From Candidatus Brocadiia bacterium (GTDB lineage: Bacteria > Planctomycetota > PUPC01 > DSUN01), in assembly GCA_016782825.1 (NCBI GenBank), contig JADHXT010000030.1:1-16102 (forward strand): a stretch of DNA of 16,102 nt. Reading direction: 5' to 3'. Under the pieces are notes generated by a model. That model ran no database searches. It was not told where the DNA came from and saw only the letters and a list, made by a program, of their open reading frames with translations. A program made the position numbers and the translations under genes. Positions 1-8,879 of this stretch are shown here, piece by piece. Positions within the stretch are counted from its first letter, which is position 1; each line of letters begins with the position of its first letter.

Positions 1-2978
1 ATCTCGCCCGCACCGCCGCGCTCCAGAAGCAGATGGACGGCCTCCTCGCCCGCATCGGCAGCGACGCCAGCGCGCTGGCCGGTCTGCTGAGCCTGCGCGA
101 CGCCGTGACCACGGCCGGCCGCGAGATTCTGCTGGCCAATCCCGTGCTCGACTTCCAGAAGCTGCTCCTCATCCGCGGCGGACCGGGCTTCTCGTCCAAC
201 TGGGGCGGCATGAACCGCCTGGGCAACGAGCTGGTCGTCCTGTCGCCCGTCCGCCCCGACGGGGAGATCAAGACGATCCACAAGGCCGGCGGTATTGGCG
301 ACTCGAAGCTCAGCTTCGACGGCAAGCGGGTGCTCTTCTCCGACGGCCGGCGGATCCAGGAGATCAACGTCGACGGCACCGGCCTGCGGCACATCTCGCC
401 CGAGCTGGAGGAGCACGTCTACCACTACGACCCCTGCTACCTGCCCAACGGCAAGATCGTGTTCGTCTCCACCGCCTGCGAGCAGGCCGTGCCGTGCACC
501 GGCGGCTGGCATGTGGGCAACCTCCATGTGATGGACGCCGATGGCAGGAACGAGCGGCGCCTCACCTACGATCAGGACCACGACTGGAACCCCTCCGTCC
601 TCAACAGCGGCCGCGTCATCTACACCCGCTGGGAATACACCGACACGCCGCACTACTTCAGCCGCCTGCTGTTCCACATGAACCCCGACGGCACCGAGCA
701 GATGGAATACTACGGCAGCGGCTCCTACTGGCCCAACGCCATGTACTGGGCCAAGCCCATCCCCGGCCATCCCACGAAGACCGTGTGCGTGGTGTCCGGC
801 CACCACGGCGTGGCGCGCATGGGCGAGCTCATCATCCTCGACCCCGCGCGGGGCCGCCACGAGGCCGATGGCGTGGTGCAGCGCATCCCCGGCCGAGGCA
901 GGAAGGTGGAGCCGGTGATCGTCGACGGGCTGGTGATGGACGAGTGGCCCCGCTTCGCCACGCCCTATCCGCTGGCCGAGCCCGGCACCCACAGGGGCGC
1001 CGGCAAGTACTTCCTCGCCGCCGTCAAGATGACCCCACACTCGCCGTGGGGACTCTACCTGGTGGACGTGTTCGACAACATGACCCCGCTGCTCATGGGC
1101 GGCTACTCGAATCCCATCCCGCTCCGCCCGCGTCCGCGGCCGCCCGTCATCCCGTCGAAGGTGGACCTCGCACGGAAGGACGCCGTGGTCTACATGGTGG
1201 ACGTGTATGAAGGCGCTGGGATCAAGGGCTTCCCGCGGGGCACGGTCAAGGCGTTGCGCATCGGCTCGCACCACTACCGCTACGGTGGCAACGGCGACAC
1301 CCGCGCCGCGTCCTACGAGGGCGGCTGGGACGTGAAGACGATCCTGGGCACCGTGCCCGTCCACGCGGACGGCTCGGCCTACTTCCGCATCCCCGCAAAC
1401 ACGCCCATCTTCTTGCAGCCCCTCGATGCCGAGGGCAAGGCGCAGCAGACGATGCGAAGCTGGTTCGTCGGCATGCCCGGCGAGGTGGTGTCGTGCGTCG
1501 GATGCCACGAGCAGCAGAACTCCGTGCCGCCAAACAGCCTGCCCCTGGCGGCCCTGCGCGACCCCGCGGCCATCACGCCCTGGCACGGCCCCGCACGCGG
1601 CTTCAGCTTCGACCGCGAAGTGCAGCCCGTGCTCGACCGCCGGTGCGCCGGCTGTCACGATGGTCAACCACGCAAGGACGGGCGGCAGCTCCCCGACTTC
1701 CGCGCCAAGCGCCGTCACAAGGATTTCAAGGGCAACTACAGCCCTGCTTACATGGCGCTGCACCCCTTCGTTCGTCGGGCAGGCTACGAAGCCGACTACC
1801 ACATGCCCGCTCCAGCCGAATGGGGCGCCGAGACTGGCGTGCTGGTGCAAATGCTCAAGAAGGGGCACCACAACGTGCGCCTCACGGCCGAGGAGTGGGG
1901 CCGCCTGTATGCGTGGATCGACTTCAACGTTCCCTATGCCGCCAACTGGGGCGAGAGCCATCGTCCCCCCGACCCCGAGCAGGTGGCGCGGCGCGTGAAG
2001 TACAAGAAGCTGCTGGCCAACATCGACGACCGCGACGAGGAGCCCCTGCCGCTGCCGCCCGTCGCCAAGTTCGAGGCGCCGGCACCCGAGTCGGCACGTC
2101 CCGCCCCTGCGAAGCTCGACGGCTGGCCGCTCGCGGCAGAGCAGGCGCAGGCCGCGCAGAAGGATGCCGGGAGCCCACGGGAACTCGTCCTCAAGCTGAG
2201 CGGCGACGTGACGATGAACTGCGCGCTCATCCCCGCGGGCCGCTTCGTCATGGGCGACGTGGCGGGCTTCCCCGACGAGTACCCGGAGGCCGTCGTGGCC
2301 ATCGGGCGGCCCTTCTACCTTGGCCAGTTCGAGGTCACCAACGACCAGTATGCCTTGTACGACTCCAAGCACGACAGCGCTTACATGGACGCACGAGGGA
2401 AGGACCGCTTCACCCGCGGCTATCCCGTCAACGAGCCGAAGCAGCCGGTGATTCGCGTGTCGTGGCACCAGGCCATGGCCTTCTGCAAATGGCTGTCGCG
2501 CCGCTCGGGCCACGACTGCACGCTGCCGACCGAGGCGGAGTGGGAGCACGCCTGCCGCGCCGGCACGGCCACGCCATGGGCCTTCGGCAGCGGCAAGAGT
2601 CGCCCGAACAACGCGGCCAACTTCTCCGACGGCTCGCTGAGCAGTTGGAACTGGGGCCGCGTGGAGCCCAACTACCACGATGGCGCCCGCTTCTCGATCC
2701 CCGGCGGCCGCTACAAGCCCAATGCCTGGGGCCTGCACGACATGCACGGCAACGTGGCGGAGTGGACGCGCAGCGTCTACCGCCCCTACCCGTACAGCGC
2801 GGCCACGGAAGATGGGGCGCCCGCTCGTGGCGGCCTGCGCGTTGTCCGTGGCGGGTCGTGGAACGACACGCTGCGCTTCGGCCGTTCCGCGTCGCGCTGG
2901 CGCTACCCGGCCCATCAGCCCGTCTACAACGTCGGGTTCCGCGTCCTGGTCCGGCCGTCGCGGGTCGTCAGGCGCTAG
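1..2978 (+). CDS. Secreted beta-propeller / HzsA-like / cytochrome c / SUMF1 fusion protein (5' truncated)
   Basis: The reading frame is open to the left edge (in frame from base 3), so the N-terminus is missing; residues here count from the ATG at 33. Residues ~80-330 carry TolB/WD40-like repeats (SFDGKRVLFS, YLPNGKIVFVS). Residues ~340-640 resemble the hydrazine synthase alpha-subunit middle domain family, with two c-type haem motifs: CVGCH (C488, C491, H492) and CAGCH (C538, C541, H542), the second after the planctomycete phrase FDREVQPVLDRRCAGCH. A Pro/Ala linker follows, then a SUMF1/FGE-type domain (~730-975) ending in RGGSW...GFRVLVRP. The formylglycine-generating cysteine expected after RGGSW is absent (RGGSWNDTLRFGRSASRWR), so true FGE activity is unlikely. 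The haems imply periplasmic electron transfer; the substrate is unknown. The next gene starts 57 nt downstream on the same strand, a possible operon. Family placement is confident; HZS-like catalysis is not implied. Confidence 0.9.
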   Translation, partial: LARTAALQKQMDGLLARIGSDASALAGLLSLRDAVTTAGREILLANPVLDFQKLLLIRGGPGFSSNWGGMNRLGNELVVLSPVRPDGEIKTIHKAGGIGDSKLSFDGKRVLFSDGRRIQEINVDGTGLRHISPELEEHVYHYDPCYLPNGKIVFVSTACEQAVPCTGGWHVGNLHVMDADGRNERRLTYDQDHDWNPSVLNSGRVIYTRWEYTDTPHYFSRLLFHMNPDGTEQMEYYGSGSYWPNAMYWAKPIPGHPTKTVCVVSGHHGVARMGELIILDPARGRHEADGVVQRIPGRGRKVEPVIVDGLVMDEWPRFATPYPLAEPGTHRGAGKYFLAAVKMTPHSPWGLYLVDVFDNMTPLLMGGYSNPIPLRPRPRPPVIPSKVDLARKDAVVYMVDVYEGAGIKGFPRGTVKALRIGSHHYRYGGNGDTRAASYEGGWDVKTILGTVPVHADGSAYFRIPANTPIFLQPLDAEGKAQQTMRSWFVGMPGEVVSCVGCHEQQNSVPPNSLPLAALRDPAAITPWHGPARGFSFDREVQPVLDRRCAGCHDGQPRKDGRQLPDFRAKRRHKDFKGNYSPAYMALHPFVRRAGYEADYHMPAPAEWGAETGVLVQMLKKGHHNVRLTAEEWGRLYAWIDFNVPYAANWGESHRPPDPEQVARRVKYKKLLANIDDRDEEPLPLPPVAKFEAPAPESARPAPAKLDGWPLAAEQAQAAQKDAGSPRELVLKLSGDVTMNCALIPAGRFVMGDVAGFPDEYPEAVVAIGRPFYLGQFEVTNDQYALYDSKHDSAYMDARGKDRFTRGYPVNEPKQPVIRVSWHQAMAFCKWLSRRSGHDCTLPTEAEWEHACRAGTATPWAFGSGKSRPNNAANFSDGSLSSWNWGRVEPNYHDGARFSIPGGRYKPNAWGLHDMHGNVAEWTRSVYRPYPYSAATEDGAPARGGLRVVRGGSWNDTLRFGRSASRWRYPAHQPVYNVGFRVLVRPSRVVRR

Positions 2979-3035
2979 CCTGACCGCAGCCGCGGCCGCA
3001 CCGACGACAGGGCGCACACGACCCTGGAGCTGCCC

Positions 3036-5024
3036 ATGGGGTTCCGCGCGCCCACATCCACAGCGGAGAGCCAGTCGGTGACGTCGCCGACGATCGTCGG
3101 CGGGGCATCGTGGCGGGCGTTTGTGGTCGGCACGGTGATGTGTGCCATCATCGGTGTGGCCACCCCCTATGCCACCCACGTGATGCACGCCAGCTACATG
3201 GCGCTCGACTTCAGCGCGCCGGCCGCCATCTTCCTGTTCTTCGTGCTGGTCTTCCTCATCAATGGCCTCCTGCGCTCGGTGGCCACAGGGGCGGCCCTCA
3301 CCTCGGGCGAGCTGCTCGTGGTGTTCATCATGATGCTCGTGGCCTGCGCCATTCCTACGATGGGGCTCACGGCCTACCTCGTCTCGCAGATGGCCGCTCC
3401 GTTCTACTATGCCGCGCCGGAGAACCAGTGGGCGGAGGTGCTGCTGCCGCACATCCGCGAGTGGCTCTATCCGGCGGACCCGCTGGCCATCAAGTGGCTG
3501 TTCGAGGGGCTGCCGGCAGGCGAGGCGATCCCGTGGTCGGCGTGGGTGATGCCGCTGCTGGTCTGGGCGTCGTTTCTGCTCGCGCTCTACTTCGTGATGA
3601 TCTGCGCCATGGTCATCCTGCGCAAGCAGTGGGTGGAGAACGAGCGGCTGCTCTACCCCATCACGCAGCTCCCGATGGCGATGGTGGAGGGCGAGGCACG
3701 GCCTGGATTCACCAACCCCATCCTCCGCAACGCGTGGCTCTGGGTCGGCTTCCTGCCGCCGTTCCTGATCGGGTGCTACATCGCGCTGTCACACTACGAC
3801 ACCAGCTTCCCACCGTTCGAGTGGTTCACGAGCTTCGACTTCTTCCGCGGGGCAGGGCGGATCATTTTCCGCATCAGTTTCCCCATGATCGGGTTCTCCT
3901 ATCTGCTGAGCACGCGGCTGGCGCTCAGCCTGTGGTTGTTCAGCCTGGTGACCACGGTGGAGCGTGCGGCGCTGCGGATGGTGGGCTACGAGGGCTCCGA
4001 GACGATCGGACCCTACGCCAGCTCGGGGGGCGGGCCGCTGCTGGGGCCGCAGTCGCAGGCGGCGCTCTACGTGCTGGCGCTCTTCGGCCTGTGGATCGGC
4101 CGCCACCACCTGAAGCAAGTGGTGGCCAAGGCCTTCGGCAGGCGGAGCGGCGCGAGCGATGCCGACGAAATCCTGCCGTACCGCACGGCGTTCTGGGGCA
4201 TGGTGGTGGGCCTCGTGTATCTCGTGTTGTGGCTGCATCACAGCGGCCTCGACCTGTGGGTGGCCGCGCTGCTCGTGGTGGTGTCCATGGCCACGTTTCT
4301 GGGCGTCACGCGCATCGTGGCGGCCGGGGGCGTGGCCGAGACGCGTGCGCCGGTGCCTGCCGCCACGTCCATCATGTCCGCGGTCGGCCCCGAGGCGCTC
4401 GGCTCGTCCAACCTGGCGTCGCTGGGGATGACCTACATCTGGATGGGCGACATCCGCACGTTCGTCATGGCCGCCTGCGCCAACGGGCTCAAGCTCACCT
4501 CGATGCTGCGAGGGCGGAAGCGTCCCGTCTTCTGGGCCATGGCGCTGGCCATCGTGGTCACGCTGGTGTTCTCCGTGTGGGCAACGCTCAAGATCGCCTA
4601 CATGCACGGCGGTGCCAACGCGAACCGCTGGTTCTTCGAGACGGGGCCGTGCCTGCCGTTCCACTACGCGGTGGGGGTGATGAAGACGCCGGTGGGCGCG
4701 AGCGTCAACGGCTGGATTTTTCGGGGCATCGGCGCGGCGAGCATGAGCGCACTGCTGTTCATGCACCTGCGGTTTGTGTGGTGGCCGCTGCATCCGCTGG
4801 GCTTCCCCATCGCCAGCGTGTGGCTCACGGGGCACCTGTGGTTCAGCATCTTCCTGGCGTGGGCGGTGAAGATGATGGTGCTGCGGTACGGCGGTGCGGA
4901 GCTGTATCGGCGCACCCGCTTCTTCTTCCTCGGGCTCATCCTGGGGCAGTACACGGTGTGTGGGGTGTGGATCGTCATCGACCTGTTCACGGGCAAGGTG
5001 GGCAACACGCTGTTCTGGATATAG
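3036..5024 (+). CDS. Polytopic membrane protein, DUF6785/DUF6784 family
   Basis: A 662-residue, very hydrophobic protein with roughly a dozen or more membrane segments, the first at about residues 27-50 (FVVGTVMCAIIGVATPYATH). The start of the membrane domain, the segment ELLVVFIMMLVACAIPTMG, the loop ending in WVENERLLYPITQLPMAM, and the later G/A-rich loop (GGVAETRAPVPAATSIMSAV) match what I recall of the DUF6785 (N-terminal) and DUF6784 (C-terminal) membrane proteins common in PVC bacteria. These look distantly like oligopeptide-transporter (OPT) proteins, but the function is unknown. The ATG at 3036 has GGAG six nt upstream; an in-frame GTG at 3078 is a weaker alternative. It lies 57 nt behind the cytochrome/SUMF1 gene and may be co-transcribed with it. 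It ends nine nt before a perfect hairpin shared with the converging HEAT gene. It is probably an inner-membrane transporter; the substrate cannot be told. Confidence 0.85.
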   Translation: MGFRAPTSTAESQSVTSPTIVGGASWRAFVVGTVMCAIIGVATPYATHVMHASYMALDFSAPAAIFLFFVLVFLINGLLRSVATGAALTSGELLVVFIMMLVACAIPTMGLTAYLVSQMAAPFYYAAPENQWAEVLLPHIREWLYPADPLAIKWLFEGLPAGEAIPWSAWVMPLLVWASFLLALYFVMICAMVILRKQWVENERLLYPITQLPMAMVEGEARPGFTNPILRNAWLWVGFLPPFLIGCYIALSHYDTSFPPFEWFTSFDFFRGAGRIIFRISFPMIGFSYLLSTRLALSLWLFSLVTTVERAALRMVGYEGSETIGPYASSGGGPLLGPQSQAALYVLALFGLWIGRHHLKQVVAKAFGRRSGASDADEILPYRTAFWGMVVGLVYLVLWLHHSGLDLWVAALLVVVSMATFLGVTRIVAAGGVAETRAPVPAATSIMSAVGPEALGSSNLASLGMTYIWMGDIRTFVMAACANGLKLTSMLRGRKRPVFWAMALAIVVTLVFSVWATLKIAYMHGGANANRWFFETGPCLPFHYAVGVMKTPVGASVNGWIFRGIGAASMSALLFMHLRFVWWPLHPLGFPIASVWLTGHLWFSIFLAWAVKMMVLRYGGAELYRRTRFFFLGLILGQYTVCGVWIVIDLFTGKVGNTLFWI

Positions 5025-5032
5025 GCGCGCAG

Positions 5033-5062
5033 CCCGTGGGCGCAGGAAGCTGCGCCCACGGG
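5033..5062. terminator. Perfect 13-bp inverted repeat between convergent genes (bidirectional terminator candidate)
   Basis: CCCGTGGGCGCAG (5033-5045) pairs perfectly with CTGCGCCCACGGG (5050-5062) around a 4-nt GAAG loop. Flanking CGCAG/CTGCG can add five more pairs past a 2-nt bulge. It lies between the stop codons of the converging membrane-protein and HEAT genes (66-nt gap), the expected place for a terminator serving both strands. There is no T-tract on either side, so it is not a canonical intrinsic terminator; it could instead protect 3' ends from exonucleases. Confidence 0.7.
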
Positions 5063-5090
5063 TGCTGCGTGCTGGAGGTGCGCGTGATGC

Positions 5091-7283
5091 CTACTTGCGC
5101 CGCGCGCCGCGCTTGGATTGTGCCAACAGTGCCTGGGCTTGCTTGGCGAGGGCCTTGTTGCCCGTGGCCTCGATCACCTTGGGCATGGCCGCGGCGACGG
5201 CCGCGGGCTGCTGCTTCACGATCTCCTTGGCGATGGCCACGGCGGCGAGGCTGGCCTCTTCCTTCAGGGCCGGCGTGCCCAGTTGGCTGACGACGATGGC
5301 CAGGGCCTCGGGAGCCGGCACGGTGGCCAAGGCGGAGAGCGCGAGGCGCTTCTCGTCCGGGCGCTGCGCGAGGTCCATGGCTTCCTTAAGCGAGGCGGCC
5401 TTCTGGGCGGGGGGCACGACCTGCATCTGGGCGAGGCGGATGCAGCCGCGCAGGGCGAGGATGCGCGTCTTGGCGGTCTTGCCCGTCTTGGCCAGTCGAG
5501 TGACGTCGGGCAGAGCATCCACCGTCGGCCAGCCGCACAGCAGGGAGAGGGCGGCGTCGCTCACGTCGGCATCCGCGTCCTTGGTGGCGGTGCGGACGGC
5601 GGCCAGGGCCTTGGCGCTGCCCGTGCTGCGGAGCACGCGCAGGAGGGCCAGCTTGGGCTTGGCGGATGCTTTGGTCACGGCGGCGCACAGTGTGTCGACG
5701 AGCGCGGCAGGCGTTTCGCCGGCCATGAGGGTGATGGTCTTGTTCTCACCGACGGTCTTGACCATGGACACGCCGTTGGCGGTGTACTCGATGCGAAGCT
5801 GCTTGACGATGCCCTGCGCGGGGTCGCCGAAGTTGCTGTTGGACGCGTCGATGGCGAGCTTGCCGCTCTTGACCAGGCCCGCCACTTCCTTGGTGACGTC
5901 GCGCGAGGGGCCCTTGCCCACAGCGCCGTACACGGCCTTGCGGATGACCACCTTGCCGGGCACGGGCTGCGCCTCGCGCACGCAGATGGCCGACAGGGCG
6001 TCGCCAGCCGCGCGAGTCTCGGAAGCCGACTTGGCATCGAGCAGCAGGGCGACCAACGCGGGGAACTCCGGCTGGCCGGCGATGTCGGCCAGGATCTTGA
6101 GGCTGGTGAGTCGCACCGTTTCATCGGCGTCCTTCGCCGCCTTGAGCAGCACTTGGACGGAGCCTGCCGTGTGACGGCGGCCGATGTACTCGACGGCCGT
6201 GCAGCGGGCCTTGGGGTCCTTCTGTTCGAGCATGGTGGCGAGGGCCTTGTCCACCTCGGGGCCTTTGAGAGCGCCCAGTGCGGTCCGGGCGGCTTCAGCC
6301 ACGGTGGCTTCGGCATCGCCGAGCAGGGCCACGAGCACGGGAGCGGCCGAGGGGGCGCCAATCTCCGGCAGCGCGCGGATGGCCGCCACGCGTGCCGCCG
6401 GCTCGCCTTTCCTGGCGAGGGCGCACAGGGCGGGGACCGCGCTGGCATCGGCACGGGTGCCGAGGGTGAGGGTGACGAGAATCTGCTTGTCGGCCGGCAG
6501 CTTGCCCAACTCGTCGGCGAGGGCCGTGGTGACCTCGGGCTCGGGCATTTCCATCGCCGTGCGTGCCGCGGCGCCGACGAGGACGTAGTCGCTGCCTCGC
6601 AGGGCGTCCAACAGCATCGGGATGCCGGCCTTGCCGCGGGTGAGCACGGCGCCGCGGAGCGACGCGGTGCGCACGTGGTGCGGGGCGCCCTTGAGGCCGC
6701 GGAGGCGGTCGTAGATGGCCGTGGCGTCGGCGCGTTTGCCGCCGGCGGCGAGGGATTCGGCGCAGCGCAGGATGCCTTCGCACAGGTCGAGGCGGTTCGC
6801 CGCGGAGGCGCTGGCGAGGGCGGTCTGGAGCGCCGCGACCGCTTCGGCCGTGCCGATGCTGCCGAGCGCGCGTGCGGCGCCGTGCGCCACCTCGGCGTCT
6901 GCGTGGGCAAGGAGCTTGGCGATGGCGGGGATGGCCTTGGTGTCGCGGCGGACGCCGAGCGAGCTGATGACGCCGACGAGGCGGCGGCCCTTGAGCTTGC
7001 CGAGGGCGTCGCGCAGGGCGGCGTCAACGGAGGCGTCGGGGAGTGTCTCCAGCGCGTAGCGTGCCATGTGCGCCAGCTTCTCGTCATCGAGGAGCGCGGC
7101 CAGCGTGGGCACGGCCGCCTTGGTCGCGATGCGGGCGAGGAGGCGGCAGGCGTCGGACTTCTCCTTCAGCGGTGCGTTCGACTTGAGCGTGGCGAGGAGC
7201 TTGGCTTCCTGTGCGAAGGCTCCCGCCGTGGCGACGAGCAGGCACACGGCAATCCACGCGGATGTGCGTCTCACGTTCGACAT
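5091..7283 (-). CDS. Secreted HEAT-repeat protein with an inserted beta-rich module
   Basis: A 730-residue protein with a clear signal peptide (residues 1-24, cleavage after AGAFA). Helical HEAT/PBS-lyase-like repeats fill residues ~25-435 and ~525-715, for example AVPTLAALLDD, AIPAIAKLLAHAD and AVPALCALARKGEPAARVAAI. They are interrupted at ~444-520 by a different, beta-like segment with YG (452-453), DVT (462-464), SNxNFGDP (481-488) and KQLRIEY. I recognise this as a module that recurs in planctomycete secreted proteins but cannot name it with confidence (it recalls DUF3395). HEAT solenoids are protein-binding scaffolds, so the role is probably periplasmic. The ATG at 7283 has GGAAGGA nine nt upstream. 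The gene starts 31 nt after the Gfo/Idh/MocA stop on the same strand, so it is probably the second gene of that unit. The C-terminus is basic (KRGARRK). No catalytic residues are evident. Confidence 0.85.
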   Translation of the reverse strand: MSNVRRTSAWIAVCLLVATAGAFAQEAKLLATLKSNAPLKEKSDACRLLARIATKAAVPTLAALLDDEKLAHMARYALETLPDASVDAALRDALGKLKGRRLVGVISSLGVRRDTKAIPAIAKLLAHADAEVAHGAARALGSIGTAEAVAALQTALASASAANRLDLCEGILRCAESLAAGGKRADATAIYDRLRGLKGAPHHVRTASLRGAVLTRGKAGIPMLLDALRGSDYVLVGAAARTAMEMPEPEVTTALADELGKLPADKQILVTLTLGTRADASAVPALCALARKGEPAARVAAIRALPEIGAPSAAPVLVALLGDAEATVAEAARTALGALKGPEVDKALATMLEQKDPKARCTAVEYIGRRHTAGSVQVLLKAAKDADETVRLTSLKILADIAGQPEFPALVALLLDAKSASETRAAGDALSAICVREAQPVPGKVVIRKAVYGAVGKGPSRDVTKEVAGLVKSGKLAIDASNSNFGDPAQGIVKQLRIEYTANGVSMVKTVGENKTITLMAGETPAALVDTLCAAVTKASAKPKLALLRVLRSTGSAKALAAVRTATKDADADVSDAALSLLCGWPTVDALPDVTRLAKTGKTAKTRILALRGCIRLAQMQVVPPAQKAASLKEAMDLAQRPDEKRLALSALATVPAPEALAIVVSQLGTPALKEEASLAAVAIAKEIVKQQPAAVAAAMPKVIEATGNKALAKQAQALLAQSKRGARRK

Positions 7284-7314
7284 GACTCATGTTCCTTCCG
7301 GCAAGAGCGGCGGG

Positions 7315-8658
7315 TCAGATGGTCCACGGTTCGCGCATGGCGCGGGAGCGCAGGCGGTTGGCCGCGTCGTCGTTGATGAACTCGGCTTTGACGGGGTCGA
7401 ACCGCAGGTCGCGCTGGAGCCACATGCAGATGTTGGCCGCGTGGACGGTGGTCATCGAGCGGTACATGACTTCGGCGTTGGCCACGGTCTGGCGGCGCGA
7501 CTTTACGCAGTCAAGGAAGTTGCGCATGTGGTTCATCGGGCGCTGCGTGCGGGCCATGTAGTCGGCCACCACTTTCTTGAAGTCGGCCAGCAGCTTGGGC
7601 GAGGAGCCTTCGGGCTTGGAGTAGCCGTCGGCGGCGGCCACCCACCCGCCGTCCTCGAAGTCGAAGCGCTCGCCGCAGGAGCCGTGCCAGTACTTGTTGC
7701 CGCGCGACAGGACCATCTTCGTGCCGTTGGCGAAGGTGGTCACCATGCCGTCGCCCGTCGTGTTCTTGACGTATTGGTAGTGGACGGGCGCGGTGTCCAG
7801 ACAGTTGAGGCCGGCCTGGGCCTGGGCGAAGGTGTGGGCTCCCCATTCGCCGATGCAGCTCGTGTGGAAGTCATAGTGGCCGCGCCAGCCGCCGCGGATG
7901 TAGGCGCCGTTGAAGGGCCGCCACGGGCAGGGGCCGAGCCAGGCATCCCAGTCCACCACGTCCTTCGGCGGCTCGGGCTGCGCGGGCAGCCAGTCGTGGC
8001 GCATCTCGGCGGCATCCCACGGGGCGATGTGGGCGTAGGCCGTGTGCACCTTGCCGAAGCGGGCGGTGCGGGCGGCCTCGATGCAGAACACGTGGCTGGC
8101 TTCGCTGAGACGCTGTGTGCCGGTCTGGTACACGCGGCCGTAGCGCTGGGCCGTGTCCACCACGGCCTGGCCTTCGGCGATGGTCATGCACGAGGGCTTC
8201 TCGGTGTACACGTCCTTGCCGGAACGCATGACGAAGATGGACATGAGCGCGTGCCAGCGGTCGCCGGTGGCCATGAGGATGGCATCGATGTCGGTGCGCG
8301 CGGCGAGGTATTCGCGGGCCTCGGGGTAGACCTTGCAGTCCGTGTTGCCGTAGTGTTTGTCCACCATGCCCTTGACGCGGTCGCGGGCCGACTTCTGCGC
8401 GTCGCAGATGGCCACGAACTGCACGTCGGGGTTCGGCAGCATCCAGCGCAGGTCGCCCACGCCGCGGCCGCGGAGGCCGATGCCGCCGACCACGATGCGG
8501 TCGTTCGGGCGCACGGCACCGTCGCGGCCGAGGGCCGACGATGGGATCACCGTGGGCGCCAGCGCGGCGGCGCCAGCCAGCGCGGTGCCTTTCAGGAAGC
8601 CTCGTCGGGTACACTTGCCCGACGGAGAGGGCCGCGTGCTACGTCTTGCCTCGTTCAT
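7315..8658 (-). CDS. Tat-exported Gfo/Idh/MocA family oxidoreductase
   Basis: The start is placed at 8658 because GGAGG lies seven nt upstream and the Tat signal then begins at residue 1; an in-frame ATG at 8691 lacks this support. The product is 447 residues. A twin-arginine signal peptide (TRRGFLKG, R18-R19, hydrophobic stretch to ~44) precedes an NAD(P)-binding Rossmann domain (~53-175, GGIGLRGRG). The family EKP motif places the usual catalytic or cofactor lysine at K154, and ILMATGDRWHA (H136) fits the family. The C-terminal alpha/beta domain contains GEWGAHTFAQ, and the ending resembles other planctomycete members. Substrates in this family are sugars, polyols or their derivatives; Tat export implies the protein folds with its cofactor before secretion. 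The gene is followed 31 nt later by the HEAT gene and sits 221 nt after the propeller gene. The substrate is not inferable. Confidence 0.93.
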   Translation of the reverse strand: MNEARRSTRPSPSGKCTRRGFLKGTALAGAAALAPTVIPSSALGRDGAVRPNDRIVVGGIGLRGRGVGDLRWMLPNPDVQFVAICDAQKSARDRVKGMVDKHYGNTDCKVYPEAREYLAARTDIDAILMATGDRWHALMSIFVMRSGKDVYTEKPSCMTIAEGQAVVDTAQRYGRVYQTGTQRLSEASHVFCIEAARTARFGKVHTAYAHIAPWDAAEMRHDWLPAQPEPPKDVVDWDAWLGPCPWRPFNGAYIRGGWRGHYDFHTSCIGEWGAHTFAQAQAGLNCLDTAPVHYQYVKNTTGDGMVTTFANGTKMVLSRGNKYWHGSCGERFDFEDGGWVAAADGYSKPEGSSPKLLADFKKVVADYMARTQRPMNHMRNFLDCVKSRRQTVANAEVMYRSMTTVHAANICMWLQRDLRFDPVKAEFINDDAANRLRSRAMREPWTI

Positions 8659-8712
8659 TCCTACGCCTCCATGGGGTGGTTTGCAGGGCACGCACGGGTG
8701 CCGTAGGGGCTA

Positions 8713-8751
8713 CACGCGCGTGATGGTACCACGATGTCCAATGATTTGCAA
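8713..8751 (-). promoter_or_regulatory. Candidate sigma70 promoter plus palindrome for the oxidoreductase/HEAT unit
   Basis: On the minus strand TTGCAA (8751-8746), a 17-nt spacer and TACCAT (8728-8723) make a moderate -35/-10 pair (four of six matches each) about 65-95 nt upstream of the oxidoreductase start. A perfect 10-bp palindrome, CACGCGCGTG (8713-8722), abuts the -10 on its downstream side and is a possible operator. This fits the 221-nt gap from the upstream gene, which suggests separate transcription. The call rests on motif matching only. Confidence 0.35.
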
Positions 8752-8762
8752 TGAAGATCTCA

Positions 8763-8832
8763 CGCAGAGGTCAACAGAGAGAACAGAGGCAGGAAAGAGA
8801 GCCGACCGCGAAAAACGCGAACGACGCGAAAG
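8763..8832. repeat. Short-period (9-nt) degenerate tandem repeats
   Basis: Between the propeller and oxidoreductase genes lie two tracts with a 9-nt period on the plus strand. The first, 8763-8798, has four units with a shared AGAG-type core (such as CGCAGAGGT and GAACAGAGG). The second, 8806-8832, has three units close to ACGCGAAAG. Both are purine-rich and do not code. They look like the dispersed noncoding repeats seen between genes in many environmental PVC and deltaproteobacterial genomes; their function is unknown. Spacing and content are unlike CRISPR. Confidence 0.65.
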
Positions 8833-8879
8833 AAGAAGGCCTGTGGGCACCCGCTTCTGTTGCCTGGAGGCAGAGACGG

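Noticed and set aside
2200..2978. Genuine formylglycine-generating enzyme serving sulfatases
   Set aside because: The cysteine expected after RGGSW is missing and no sulfatase gene lies in the window.
3110..5290. 726-codon plus-strand frame overlapping the membrane-protein gene
   Set aside because: It is rich in His, Gly, Arg and Ala with no domain, as expected of an off-frame reading in GC-rich DNA; the membrane protein in the other frame matches a known family.
5118..7376. 752-codon plus-strand frame antisense to the HEAT gene
   Set aside because: The sense strand has a signal peptide, HEAT repeats and a ribosome binding site; the antisense product is a G/H/D-rich shadow.
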